DNA from: Pedobacter arcticus A12
Lineage (GTDB): Bacteria > Bacteroidota > Bacteroidia > Sphingobacteriales > Sphingobacteriaceae
Length of the DNA stretch: 64,000 nucleotides
NCBI RefSeq assembly: GCF_000302595.1
Contig: NZ_JH947125.1
Span: 322,884 to 386,883 of the forward strand
Direction: 5' to 3'
Shown here: positions 1-9,555 of the stretch, piece after piece
How positions within the stretch are numbered: position 1 is the stretch's first letter
Layout: the number at the start of each line of letters is the position of its first letter
Program-made: the position numbers and the translations under genes
The notes under the pieces: model-generated
What the model was told of the DNA's origin: nothing
The model's database searches: none
Seen by the model: only the letters and a program-made list of their open reading frames with translations

Positions 1-2573
1 CTTGGGAAATGATCAAATCTGGAGACATAAATCAAAGCGGAAAAGAAATATCAAGTGCTAATTACCCAAAAGCGTCCAATTGGCAAAAAGCGATTATTCC
101 AGGTACGGTACTAAATAGCTTGGTTGCTAATGATAAGTACCCAGAACCCTACTATGGCGATAACAACAGAAAATCCAGAAAGTTAATTCCTGATATAGCA
201 GATGTAGGAAATGACTTTTATAATTACTGGTTTCGTACCGAGTTTAGCATTCCAAAATCTTTTAAAGGGAAGCGTGTTTGGATTAAATTTCACGGTATAA
301 ATTATCGATCTGAAATTTGGTTCAACGGAAAAAACCTTGATAAAATGGCTGGGATGTTTAATGCCGAAAGTTTTGATGTTACAGATTTAATAAATAGAAA
401 AGAGAAAAACACATTAGCAGCAAGAATAGCCCCGGTTGATGTACCAGGTTCTAATTTTAAACCCGGGCAAAAGCGTACCGGCGCAGTTGGCGAAAACCAT
501 AACGGAGGTAACGGAGAGATTGGACAAAACGTAACCATGTTAATGAGTGCAGGTTGGGATTTTACCGTTCCAGACGGCATAAGAGATAGAAACACAGGTA
601 TTTGGCGGGATGTTGAACTTTATGCAACAAATGATGTGGTACTTGAACATGCCTTTGTAAAGAGTAAACTTAATTTGCCCGATACCACTTCGTCTGAACA
701 AACGGTTTCTGTGGAGGTAACAAACACCAGTAATGAAATGCAAAAAGGAATTTTGTTCGGTAAGATTTTAGAAAGCGGTAGTGAGTTCAGCAAAGATGTA
801 TCACTAGCTCCAAATGAAACAAAAATAATCACTTTTACTCCTACGGAGTTTGCAAGTTTAAGATTGAAAAATCCAAAATTATGGTGGCCCATCAATAAGG
901 GAAATCAAAATTTATACACACTTGAGCTAAAATTCGGTGCTTCAAAAAAGAAAACAAAAAGTCAAACGGCTATCAAATTTGGAATCAGAGAAATCACATC
1001 TGACCAAAACACACCAGATAAATCGAGAAGATTTTTGGTAAACGGGCATCCTGTATTTATCAGAGGAACTAATTGGGTTCCTGAAGCAATGTTGCGTAAT
1101 ACTGAAGAACGCACCTATGCAGAATTGCGTTACACTAAACAAGCCGGAATCAACCTAATTAGGTTATGGGCAGGTGGAATTGCGGAGTCTGATTACTTTT
1201 ATCAACTATGTGATGAATTTGGGATTTTGGTTTGGTCCGAGTTTTGGATCACTGGCGACACCCACTTCCCTACAGATACGGCACTCTATTTTAAAAATCT
1301 AAAACAAACTGTAAAAAGAATCAGAAGTCATGCGTCTTCCGCTTATTATGTTTCTGCAAATGAATCTACCGAGATTGAAGGTGCTGGTGATATTATCAAA
1401 AGTCTCGACAATACAGTGGGTTATCAGTTCCAATCAGAGTGTTGCGGAGTGCATGACGGAAGCCCATATCGTTATGAAAACCCAATGCAATATTTTGAAA
1501 ACACAGCTTCTGTAAGGGGAAGCAGGGTAGATGGATTTAATCCCGAATATGGCACTTTAAACCTCCCAATAGTGGAGTCGCTACGGAAAATGATGCCTAA
1601 GAAAGACCTCTGGCCAATTGTCGACTCAGTTTGGACTTATCTGGATGGTAATGGTTTTCATCAAGTAAATACCAAATATCGAGAAGCTGTAAATGAGTTT
1701 GGTAAGTCATCATCAATAGAAGAATACGCAAAAAAAGCACAGTGTGTAGGGGCTATAAATTACAGGGCAATTTGGGAAGTTTGGAACTATAATAAGTTTA
1801 ATTATGGCGACCGTTTTGCATCGGGTTTTTTGTTTTGGTACCATAACAGTCCGGTGCCGCAAACGGCATCCCGTTTATACGACTGGTATTTAGAACCCAC
1901 TGCGGCGCTATATTATTCGCAAAACGGGTTGCAACCATTACATCCTCAGTTTGATTATTTAAAAAACACGGTCTCCGTTTACAATGATTTTAGAACAGCT
2001 TTTAGCAACTATACAGTAGAGGCAACGGTTTATGATTTCAACTCTAAAAAAGTTTTAGAAAAATCTGTTAAGATTAACATACCAGCAGATGGTGTGGTTA
2101 ATGATGCGATAAAGCTAAATTTCCCTGACAATTTAACTCAAGTTCACTTCATTAAACTGAGCTTAAAAGATAATCAAGGAAAAGAAGTTTCATCTTCATT
2201 TTACTGGAGATCTAAAGATAAATACAAGGGAGCTTGGACAATCACTGGACCTGCAGTTTCGGGGTTTAAAGACATCAATAACCTGCCTAATGCCAAATTA
2301 GAAGTTAAAACGTCTAAAAAAGAGAGCGATGGCAGGTCTTTTGTTACAGTTAACGTAAATAATACATCAAGTTCATTGGCGTTTTTTACTCAATTGAAAT
2401 TGCAAAATACTAATGGAGAAAATATCGCCCCCGCGTTTTACTCGGATAATTTTTTCAATTTACTACCGGGCGAGCGTAAGGAGGTTGTAATAGAAGTAAC
2501 TGTTAATAAAAATGAAAAGCTTAAATTGATAACTGATGCGTTTAATGCACCACCACAAGTAATTGATCTTTAA
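1..2573 (+). CDS. GH2 exo-glycosidase, exo-beta-glucosaminidase/beta-mannosidase-like (5' truncated)
   Basis: The reading frame is open through the left edge (W-E precede the first ATG at 9), so the start and signal peptide lie outside. Residue numbers here count from that ATG. The N-terminal third is a sugar-binding jelly roll (WFRTEF near residue 75), followed by an immunoglobulin-like domain and a TIM barrel (LIRLWAGG near 388). Candidate catalytic residues are E452 in SANES (acid/base) and E513 in FNPEYG (nucleophile). The FN-E context near 513 resembles the exo-beta-D-glucosaminidase subfamily of GH2, not LacZ. The C-terminus has further beta-sandwich domains. It sits 122 bp upstream of the sigma/anti-sigma pair of the glycan locus and shares its strand. 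The family is firm, the substrate is not. Confidence 0.85.
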   Translation, partial: WEMIKSGDINQSGKEISSANYPKASNWQKAIIPGTVLNSLVANDKYPEPYYGDNNRKSRKLIPDIADVGNDFYNYWFRTEFSIPKSFKGKRVWIKFHGINYRSEIWFNGKNLDKMAGMFNAESFDVTDLINRKEKNTLAARIAPVDVPGSNFKPGQKRTGAVGENHNGGNGEIGQNVTMLMSAGWDFTVPDGIRDRNTGIWRDVELYATNDVVLEHAFVKSKLNLPDTTSSEQTVSVEVTNTSNEMQKGILFGKILESGSEFSKDVSLAPNETKIITFTPTEFASLRLKNPKLWWPINKGNQNLYTLELKFGASKKKTKSQTAIKFGIREITSDQNTPDKSRRFLVNGHPVFIRGTNWVPEAMLRNTEERTYAELRYTKQAGINLIRLWAGGIAESDYFYQLCDEFGILVWSEFWITGDTHFPTDTALYFKNLKQTVKRIRSHASSAYYVSANESTEIEGAGDIIKSLDNTVGYQFQSECCGVHDGSPYRYENPMQYFENTASVRGSRVDGFNPEYGTLNLPIVESLRKMMPKKDLWPIVDSVWTYLDGNGFHQVNTKYREAVNEFGKSSSIEEYAKKAQCVGAINYRAIWEVWNYNKFNYGDRFASGFLFWYHNSPVPQTASRLYDWYLEPTAALYYSQNGLQPLHPQFDYLKNTVSVYNDFRTAFSNYTVEATVYDFNSKKVLEKSVKINIPADGVVNDAIKLNFPDNLTQVHFIKLSLKDNQGKEVSSSFYWRSKDKYKGAWTITGPAVSGFKDINNLPNAKLEVKTSKKESDGRSFVTVNVNNTSSSLAFFTQLKLQNTNGENIAPAFYSDNFFNLLPGERKEVVIEVTVNKNEKLKLITDAFNAPPQVIDL

Positions 2574-2695
2574 GACTAGTTTAAAGATTAAAATAGGTCT
2601 TAAAGTAAAATTTGTTAAATTTAAATTATAACCAATTATTTCAGCCTTTTTCTTTTTAAGGCTATTAGCCTATTTAGGCTCAAACATTCACAATC

Positions 2696-3283
2696 ATGGA
2701 TAACGAAAAAGCACTGCTAAAAGACGTTTCCTGCGGAAATGAAAAGGATTTTCGTGAATTGTTTAACTCTTACAGAGGGAAAGTATATGGTTATGCCTTC
2801 AAAATTCTTAAATCCGAGACGGATGCTGAAGACGTTTTACAAGATGTTTTTCTAAAGCTTTGGTTGCATGGCAGAGTTGAGGAGCTAGAGAACTTTGAGG
2901 GCTACTTAAAAACGATGACTAGAAATCATGTATTTAAAGTTTTGCGTCGACAGAATTTGAAGTTCGCTAGTGACAACCAATTAAAGATTAGGTGGACTGA
3001 AGCGCACAACGAAACTGAGGAATCGCTTCTGTTAAACGATTCTCAACTAATTATTAACCAAGCTATTGAGCAATTGCCACCTAGGCAGAAGCTTGTTTAT
3101 AAGTTATGTAAACACGAAGGGCTGAAGTACGAAGCTGCAGCCAAAGTGTTGTCTATTTCTCCGCTTACCGTTAAAACACACATGCAACAATCCCTTCGTT
3201 TTTTGAGAAATTACCTTACAAAGCATACAGATGTAGTAACTAGTTTGTTGATCTTCAGGGTTTTTATAGAAATTATCAAATAA
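2696..3283 (+). CDS. FecI-type ECF RNA polymerase sigma factor of the glycan locus
   Basis: A 195-residue extracytoplasmic-function sigma factor. Region 2 (FRELFNSYRGKVYGYA, then DAEDVLQDVFLKLW) binds the -10 element. Region 4 (LPPRQKLVYKLCKHEGL, then a helix-turn-helix around ISPLTVKTHMQQSL) binds the -35 element. The C-terminus has a hydrophobic tail (TSLLIFRVFIEI), common in Bacteroidota FecI homologues. It is followed 92 bp later by a FecR anti-sigma gene and then susC/susD, the usual arrangement in which ligand binding by the TonB receptor releases the sigma factor to transcribe the locus. The targets are inferred from position. Confidence 0.93.
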   Translation: MDNEKALLKDVSCGNEKDFRELFNSYRGKVYGYAFKILKSETDAEDVLQDVFLKLWLHGRVEELENFEGYLKTMTRNHVFKVLRRQNLKFASDNQLKIRWTEAHNETEESLLLNDSQLIINQAIEQLPPRQKLVYKLCKHEGLKYEAAAKVLSISPLTVKTHMQQSLRFLRNYLTKHTDVVTSLLIFRVFIEIIK

Positions 3284-3328
3284 ATTTTAAAATCGACTAC
3301 TCCGAAAGTAGTTTTCGCGGGTTACTAT

Positions 3329-3379
3329 ATGAAAGGTAGCTGTTCTGCAGCTCGTAAATCCTTTCAAAACCAATTATGA
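3329..3379 (+). CDS. Candidate 16-codon upstream ORF overlapping the fecR start
   Basis: A short frame, ATG at 3329 to TGA at 3377-3379, encodes MKGSCSAARKSFQNQL. Its stop overlaps the ATG of the fecR-like gene (TTATGACC), the geometry of translational coupling. The same stretch can fold: GAAAGG near 3331 pairs with CCTTTC near 3359, enclosing AGCTG/CAGCT. It may be a leader peptide or simply the result of a chance frame inside a structured leader. No homology is claimed. Confidence 0.3.
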   Translation: MKGSCSAARKSFQNQL

Positions 3380-4530
3380 CCCTACAACAAATAAAGATTT
3401 TATTTCAAAATCATGTCGATGGTATTTTGCCAGAAGCAGATTTAGCTAGGCTAAAAAAAGCTTTGCTTGAGCTTGAGCATGATGATGAAGTTATTAAAAT
3501 GCTTGATTCAGTTTGGGATGAAGAGTTTAAATCGGGCGTATCTGAAGAAAAAGCGAATGCAATTTTCCTGTCAATTACAGCTGCTAAAAATGTTAAAAAG
3601 AACAACCGTAAATGGTTTGGTATAGCGGCGAGTATAGCTGTTCTCGTATCCATCGCTATTTCATTTAAGTTTATCAGTTCACAAAAATCTAAAAAATTTG
3701 ATACTGAGAAGATAGAGTCACAGGTCACTATAATAACTCCTGGTCAAAATAAAGCAGTTTTAACCTTATCTAATGGGCAAACCATTAATTTGAACGAGCA
3801 AAACAATGGTGAGTTAGCAACAGAAGCGGGAGTTGTAGTAAGTAAGCTTAGTGATGGTGAGTTGCGCTACTCTGTAAATGAAAACCAAACAGAGCAAGCG
3901 TTACAGTTTAACACTATAAGTACGCCGAGAGGTGGCCAGTATATGGTTATCCTCCCTGATGGAACTAAAGCTTGGCTTAATGCACATTCATCATTACGCT
4001 ATCCGGTATATTTTGCCGGGAAAGAAAGAGTAGTTGAAGTACATGGTGAGGCTTACTTTGAAGTAACCAAAAACAAATTAATGCCTTTTAAGGTAATTGC
4101 TAACGATGTAGAGATAAGGGTAATTGGTACTCATTTTAATGTAACTGCGTACGCAGATGAGCCTACGGTTAGAACCACACTGTTAGAAGGTTCTGTAGAT
4201 GTAAACCATAATATACTTTTACCAGGACAACAAGCTCAGATAAGCCACAAAAGTCAAAAAATAAATATTTCACGCGTCAATACCGATGAAATTGTAGCAT
4301 GGAAAAATGGACTGTTCATTTTTAGAAATGAAGATGTTCAATCCATCATGAAAAAAATAAGTAGGTGGTACGATGTTGACGTGGAATTTAAAGATAAAAA
4401 GATACTTGATCAAAGGTTCGGGGGAACGTTTTCAAGATCTGGGGAGTTATCAGATATGCTTGAGAGTATGTCGTTAACTGGTGTGATTCACTTTAAAACG
4501 GAAGGAAGGAGGATTATCGTCATGAATTAA
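3376..4530 (+). CDS. FecR-type anti-sigma factor
   Basis: A 384-residue inner-membrane anti-sigma factor. Residues 1-75 form a cytosolic helical segment expected to hold the sigma factor. One membrane helix follows at about 77-98 (WFGIAASIAVLVSIAISFKF). The periplasmic part contains the FecR domain (STPRGGQYMVILPDGTKAWL, then EVHGEAYFEV and GTHFNV) and a C-terminal secretin-like domain of the DUF4974 type (DEIVAWKNGLFIF, near 304). It should receive the signal from the N-terminal extension of the SusC protein encoded next. It lies between the sigma gene and susC. Confidence 0.93.
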   Translation: MTLQQIKILFQNHVDGILPEADLARLKKALLELEHDDEVIKMLDSVWDEEFKSGVSEEKANAIFLSITAAKNVKKNNRKWFGIAASIAVLVSIAISFKFISSQKSKKFDTEKIESQVTIITPGQNKAVLTLSNGQTINLNEQNNGELATEAGVVVSKLSDGELRYSVNENQTEQALQFNTISTPRGGQYMVILPDGTKAWLNAHSSLRYPVYFAGKERVVEVHGEAYFEVTKNKLMPFKVIANDVEIRVIGTHFNVTAYADEPTVRTTLLEGSVDVNHNILLPGQQAQISHKSQKINISRVNTDEIVAWKNGLFIFRNEDVQSIMKKISRWYDVDVEFKDKKILDQRFGGTFSRSGELSDMLESMSLTGVIHFKTEGRRIIVMN

Positions 4531-4648
4531 TCGCTACCAACCTAAAGCTCAATTAGAAAAAAATCTGGAAGTGTTGTAACCACTCCCAGACAATACTGAT
4601 AAGCTTTTTAGTCTGTTATAAACCAATTATAAACTAATCATTCTTCAA

Positions 4649-7600
4649 ATGTATAAAATACATAACGAATTCGTGTGCAATAGCATTTATTGCATCCAAA
4701 AAAAAATATGGCTCATCATGAAACTAACCATTGTTTTATTAGTAGCAACTTCAATCCAGTTTGTTAATGCCAATACTTTTGGTCAAAAAGTTAGCCTTGT
4801 CAAAAACAGCGTAACTTTAGACAAGGCTTTGATTGAGATCCAAAAGCAAACTGGATATAGTTTTTTCTACTCACAAGAAATGTTAGAAAACACAAAAACG
4901 TTTGACATTTCAGTTTCTAACGCATCTTTAAAAACTGCTTTAGATATCTGTTTTGAAGGCCAGCCCTTAACTTATGTTTTGAATAAAAAAACTATTGTTG
5001 TTAAACCGATATCTGTAAAAGATTTCGGACAAGATATTACCGTAACTGGTAAAGTTTTGGATAACCAAGGTTTGCCTTTACCTGGTGTAACCGTTAAATT
5101 AAAAGGGACAAATAAAGGTGCAATTACCAATACAAACGGAGAATATGCAATCTCTGTTCCCGATAACAATGCAACTTTAGTGTTTTCTTTTCTGGGATTT
5201 GCGGAACAAGAAGTAGCCGTAGGTATGCAAACTGCTATCAATGTAAACTTAAAAGCAGAACTTTCTGCGTTAGACGAGATCGTAGTAATAGGTTATGGAA
5301 CTACCACCAAACGAGACTTAACGGGATCTGTATCTCAGGTTAAAGCAAAAGAAATTAATGCTATCCCTAACGCAAACGTTTTACAGGCATTGTCTGGTAG
5401 AGCTGCAGGTGTGCAAATTAGACAAGGTTCTGGTGCGCCAGGCTCAGGTGCTACAGTTAGAATCCGTGGCGGAAACTCAATCTTAGGCAGTAACGAACCA
5501 CTTTACGTAATTGATGGTTTCCCTTTAAACGGAAATCCTACGCAAATCAACAACTCAGACATCGAAAGCGTTGAGGTTTTAAAGGATGCATCAGCTACAG
5601 CGATTTACGGTTCTCGTGGTGCAAATGGTGTGGTATTAATTACAACCAAAAAAGGAAAAGCCGGAAAAACTAGCGTAAACTTTGAAACCAGTTATGGAAC
5701 ACAAAGTCTAATAAAAAAATTAGATTTGATGAATGCCAAAGAATACGCCACTTTCTATAATGAGTATAATACAAACTCGGGTAAGCCCGTCTATTTTTCT
5801 CAAGCAGACGTAGATGGTTTTGGGGAAGGCTTTGACTGGCAAGATTTTGTTTTCCAGAAAGCGCCAATTACAACCACAGCACTTAATATCAACGGTGGTA
5901 ACGAAAAAACACAGTTCTCAATTTCCGGGAGTGTTTTTGGACAAGAAGGTATTGTTAAAGGGAGTGATTATAATAGATACTCTTTAGTTTCAAGTATAGA
6001 TCATAACATTAGCGATAAATTCAATGTTAGTTTTTCCACTACGTTGTCAAAGCTAGCTACCGAACGTAAAGACAGCGGAGGCGGTAACAGGGGGAACTCA
6101 ATGATTTCCGCAGCAGTTTCTGCTCCACCAACATTAACTCCATATAATGCTGATGGATCTTACCGCGTATTATCATCGGCTTATCCTTTTATTGCTACAG
6201 ATATAAGAAACCCTATCAATTTTATTAATGAGCAACAAAGCGAGATTAAAGCAAATGTTGTACTGGCAAACGCTGCAATCAGCTACAAAATTACACCAGA
6301 CTTACAACTAAAAATAGCTGGAGGAATAGAGAATAGAGATGAGCGAACAGATACTTACACCACAACTAAGTTTTTTGGATCCGCAGGTTCTGCAAACGTA
6401 TTTGCAGGGCAGTTTACTAGTTTGTTAAACGAAAACACGTTGAGCTACAACAAGCAGTTTAATAAGCACAAAATTAGTGCAGTAGTCGGTTTTACCTATC
6501 AAGATTTTTTGAATACCGGTCTTAGCGCCGGAAGTAGTGGTTTTTTAAGTGATATTTTTGAGACCTATGATTTAAGTGCGGGCTCGGTTGCAAACGTTCC
6601 AGGATCTAGTTATATCAAATCTGTTTTGCTGTCATACCTAGGTCGTGTAAATTATAATTATGACGATAAATATCTGGCAACAGTTAGTTTAAGAAGAGAT
6701 GGTTCTTCTCGTTACAGTGAAGGCTCTAAATGGGGATATTTCCCATCAGGTGCTTTAGCTTGGAGAGCATCAAATGAGGAATTCTTAAAAGGAAACGAAA
6801 TAATTTCTGATTTAAAAGTACGTACCAGTTTTGGTGTTACAGGTAGCCAAGCTATCAATCCATACGCTACGCTCAACCAACTTTCATCTGGTAAAACCAT
6901 TTTTGACGATGCTTCTTTTACTACTTTTGCTCCAGGAACCGAATTGGCCGGAGATTTAAAATGGGAAACTACAGAACAAATAGATTTTGGTTTTGATTTA
7001 GGATTAATCAACAATAGATTTTTATTTACAGCCGATTACTATATTAAAAACACTAGAGATTTATTGAGCAGGGTATTATTACCTTCTTCCTTGGGCTATC
7101 AAAATACGATACAAAACGTCGGACAAATCAAAAACACAGGTCTTGAATTAGGTTTAACTTCAACTATTCTGAAAGGTGATTTCAATTGGGATTTAAATGC
7201 AAATATTGCCTTTAATAAAAATAAAGTAATCAAATTATCTAAAGGTGATGATTTATTAAGAGACAACATTAATTTGGTTGTTCTCAGTGGCGCTACAACT
7301 ATCTTAACGGAAGGTAAACCAGTGGGCACTTTTTGGGGTTATGTAGAAGACGGTTATGATGCAAACGGGCAAATAATCTTTAAAGATTTGGAGCCGGACG
7401 GTATCATTAACGAAAAAGATAAAACTTATATCGGTAATGCAAATCCAGATTTCATTTATGGATTAAACTCCACAATGAAGTTTAAAAATTTTGAATTAAA
7501 CTTGTTTTTCCAAGGTTTGCAGGGCAATGATGTCTTCAATGCGAGTGCAATTACCAACACGCTTGATTATGGCTTCGGATTGAACATGACTAAAGATGTT

Positions 7601-7921
7601 TACAATAACAGATGGACGCCCCAAAATGCGGCCAATGCAAAATATCCCAAACCAAGTAATGCTACGGCGCTAAGAATTTCAGATCGTTTGATTGAAGATG
7701 GATCTTACTTAAGGTTAAAGAACGTGATGCTGGCGTACAACATCCCTAAAACTATCTTGAAAGCGAATTGGATTTCAAATTTGACGATTTATGCAAGCGG
7801 GCAAAATCTTTTCACAAGTACCAACTATTCTTGGTGGGATCCAGAAACTAATTTCAGGATAGACTACAACAGTTATCCAAACGCTAAATCGATAACTTTT
7901 GGGCTTAGGGCCGGATTTTAA
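4649..7921 (+). CDS. SusC-type TonB-dependent outer-membrane transporter with N-terminal signalling domain
   Basis: A 1090-residue SusC/RagA family protein that imports oligosaccharides across the outer membrane with SusD. After an extended N-terminus and signal peptide (MKLTIVLLVATSIQ, residues 24 on) comes an STN signalling domain (about 50-120), then a carboxypeptidase-regulatory-like domain (VTGKVLDNQGLPLPGV), the TonB box and plug (DEIVVIGYGT, then LYVIDGFPL and SATAIYGSRGANGVVLITTKKG) and a barrel ending in an aromatic-rich strand (ITFGLRAGF). The STN domain is what couples such receptors to FecR, so substrate sensing runs through the preceding two genes. It is 18 bp from susD. Confidence 0.96.
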   Translation: MYKIHNEFVCNSIYCIQKKIWLIMKLTIVLLVATSIQFVNANTFGQKVSLVKNSVTLDKALIEIQKQTGYSFFYSQEMLENTKTFDISVSNASLKTALDICFEGQPLTYVLNKKTIVVKPISVKDFGQDITVTGKVLDNQGLPLPGVTVKLKGTNKGAITNTNGEYAISVPDNNATLVFSFLGFAEQEVAVGMQTAINVNLKAELSALDEIVVIGYGTTTKRDLTGSVSQVKAKEINAIPNANVLQALSGRAAGVQIRQGSGAPGSGATVRIRGGNSILGSNEPLYVIDGFPLNGNPTQINNSDIESVEVLKDASATAIYGSRGANGVVLITTKKGKAGKTSVNFETSYGTQSLIKKLDLMNAKEYATFYNEYNTNSGKPVYFSQADVDGFGEGFDWQDFVFQKAPITTTALNINGGNEKTQFSISGSVFGQEGIVKGSDYNRYSLVSSIDHNISDKFNVSFSTTLSKLATERKDSGGGNRGNSMISAAVSAPPTLTPYNADGSYRVLSSAYPFIATDIRNPINFINEQQSEIKANVVLANAAISYKITPDLQLKIAGGIENRDERTDTYTTTKFFGSAGSANVFAGQFTSLLNENTLSYNKQFNKHKISAVVGFTYQDFLNTGLSAGSSGFLSDIFETYDLSAGSVANVPGSSYIKSVLLSYLGRVNYNYDDKYLATVSLRRDGSSRYSEGSKWGYFPSGALAWRASNEEFLKGNEIISDLKVRTSFGVTGSQAINPYATLNQLSSGKTIFDDASFTTFAPGTELAGDLKWETTEQIDFGFDLGLINNRFLFTADYYIKNTRDLLSRVLLPSSLGYQNTIQNVGQIKNTGLELGLTSTILKGDFNWDLNANIAFNKNKVIKLSKGDDLLRDNINLVVLSGATTILTEGKPVGTFWGYVEDGYDANGQIIFKDLEPDGIINEKDKTYIGNANPDFIYGLNSTMKFKNFELNLFFQGLQGNDVFNASAITNTLDYGFGLNMTKDVYNNRWTPQNAANAKYPKPSNATALRISDRLIEDGSYLRLKNVMLAYNIPKTILKANWISNLTIYASGQNLFTSTNYSWWDPETNFRIDYNSYPNAKSITFGLRAGF

Positions 7922-7939
7922 TCTAAAAAAAATTAAAAA

Positions 7940-9394
7940 ATGAGAAAGCTAAGAATAAATATACATCCTAAACTAACAGCTATTTGCATGTTAGTTTTAG
8001 CAGTGTTTTGCACATCATGTAATGATCTGCTAGAAGAAAAGCCAAAATCGATAGCGGTAGAAGTATTCTACAATACGCCTCAAGAAGTTGAATCGGCGGT
8101 TAATGGCATTTACCCACCAATAAGGAAGCAAATGGCAGAATATGTGGCCACATTGGAGTGTAATTCCGATTTTCTATATGGTAGAGGTAGTTGGGAAAAC
8201 CTCAGTTTATACCAAGGATTTAACGATACAAACATCAATAGAGTTGTTCCATTTTGGAATGGCTTTTACGAAGCCATAAGAAATGCTAACCTAGTTTTAG
8301 CTAATTCTCCCGATGGACCCGAATTTGATGTTTATAAAGGAGAGGCTAGATTTTTAAGAGCTTTCGCTTATTTCCAATTGGTTAGAAACTGGGGATCTGT
8401 ACCGTTGCGTACTGAATTGAATATGGAGCAGAGAGACTTGGAAAAAAGCAGTACTGCAGATATTTACACATTTATTGTTGATGATTTGATTTTTGCTGAA
8501 GCAAATTTAAAAGACAAGGGAGCTTCAACAATTTCAGGAAGGCCCACTATTTGGTCGGCGAAATCGGTTTTAGCAGATGTTTATTTGCAAATGGCAAAAT
8601 ATCCAGAAGCGGCAGCAAAAGCTAACGAGGTAATTCTTTCCAATAAGTATTCGTTAATTAAAGTAGCAAACAAGGCAGATTTTCAGAATAACATTTACGG
8701 CCCAACCGTTAATAAAAGTTCAGAGGAAATTTTCTACTTCAAATATTCAAGGATAGCTAATGAGGGCAATTATTTCTTATTTATTGTAAACCATACCAAG
8801 TCAGGGTTATTTGGTTTCCCTGGCGCTTATGCGGTTCACGGTAACAAAACTAATCCTATTTTCATGAATTGGAATGCAAGCGATATCAGAAAATCATTGT
8901 ATGATAACATTGATTTCGGTTTAGGCGCAAATACATTGGTATGTGCTAAGTTTAGTGATAAATTGGCTACAACCAACCGGACTGCAGGTAATGATAATCC
9001 AATTTACCGTTACGCCGAGGTTTTATTGATTTATGCAGAAGCTGCGAGCAGAGCAGAAACTTTGGTAAGTCCAGCAGCTTTAGAAGCACTTAACAAAGTA
9101 AAAAGAAGAGGATATGGTTATGATCCGGCTTTACCTTCTGTTGTAGATTACACTGCTGCAGATTACGCCACCACGCCGTTTCTCGATTTGGTGATGAAAG
9201 AACGGGTATATGAATTTGCTTTTGAAGGAAAGCGCTGGTTAGAGTTGAAAAGAACTGGCAAGGTTGACCAACTTGTTTTAGCAAATAAAGGTAAAACAGT
9301 AGCTCCAAAGCACCTTTTATGGCCAATCCCAACAGGGGAAATTGACTATAACGATGCTTTAGATCCGGCTACAGACCAAAATCCCGGATATTAA
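7940..9394 (+). CDS. SusD/RagB family glycan-binding lipoprotein
   Basis: A 484-residue surface lipoprotein that caps the SusC barrel and binds glycan. The signal peptide ends in FCTSC with the lipidated Cys at 27, followed by an acidic stretch (NDLLEE) like a Bacteroidota surface-export signal. SusD hallmarks are visible: VFYNTPQEVESAVNGIY near 50, the TPR-like EARFLRAFAYFQLVRNWG segment, and the C-terminal FEGKRWLELKRTG and HLLWPIPTGE motifs. At 484 residues it is on the short side. It pairs with the upstream susC. Confidence 0.95.
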   Translation: MRKLRINIHPKLTAICMLVLAVFCTSCNDLLEEKPKSIAVEVFYNTPQEVESAVNGIYPPIRKQMAEYVATLECNSDFLYGRGSWENLSLYQGFNDTNINRVVPFWNGFYEAIRNANLVLANSPDGPEFDVYKGEARFLRAFAYFQLVRNWGSVPLRTELNMEQRDLEKSSTADIYTFIVDDLIFAEANLKDKGASTISGRPTIWSAKSVLADVYLQMAKYPEAAAKANEVILSNKYSLIKVANKADFQNNIYGPTVNKSSEEIFYFKYSRIANEGNYFLFIVNHTKSGLFGFPGAYAVHGNKTNPIFMNWNASDIRKSLYDNIDFGLGANTLVCAKFSDKLATTNRTAGNDNPIYRYAEVLLIYAEAASRAETLVSPAALEALNKVKRRGYGYDPALPSVVDYTAADYATTPFLDLVMKERVYEFAFEGKRWLELKRTGKVDQLVLANKGKTVAPKHLLWPIPTGEIDYNDALDPATDQNPGY

Positions 9395-9409
9395 TACTCA
9401 ACAAAGTTT

Positions 9410-9453
9410 CATGTTTTAAATCGCTCTTTTAATGAAGAGCGATTTAAAACATG
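9410..9453 (+). terminator. Perfect 19-bp inverted repeat after susD
   Basis: Arms at 9410-9428 and 9435-9453 are perfectly complementary, with a 6-nt loop (TTAATG). There is no long U-run after the stem, so it could be a weak terminator or a stem that protects the susC/susD message from 3' decay, lowering expression of the enzymes downstream relative to the transporter. Confidence 0.6.
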
Positions 9454-9555
9454 AGATCTTTGTTAAAACCACAAGCCTTAAAAAACGAATTCTCTAATTG
9501 AAGCATCAATGCTAAATTCTGTTAGCAAAGCCTCAAAATCATAAACGTTATACAA

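Noticed and set aside
1683-1697. E563 in NEFGK as the GH2 nucleophile of the first gene
   Set aside because: The FNPEYG context at E513 fits the exo-glucosaminidase-type nucleophile strand better and has a more normal distance (61) from the acid/base.
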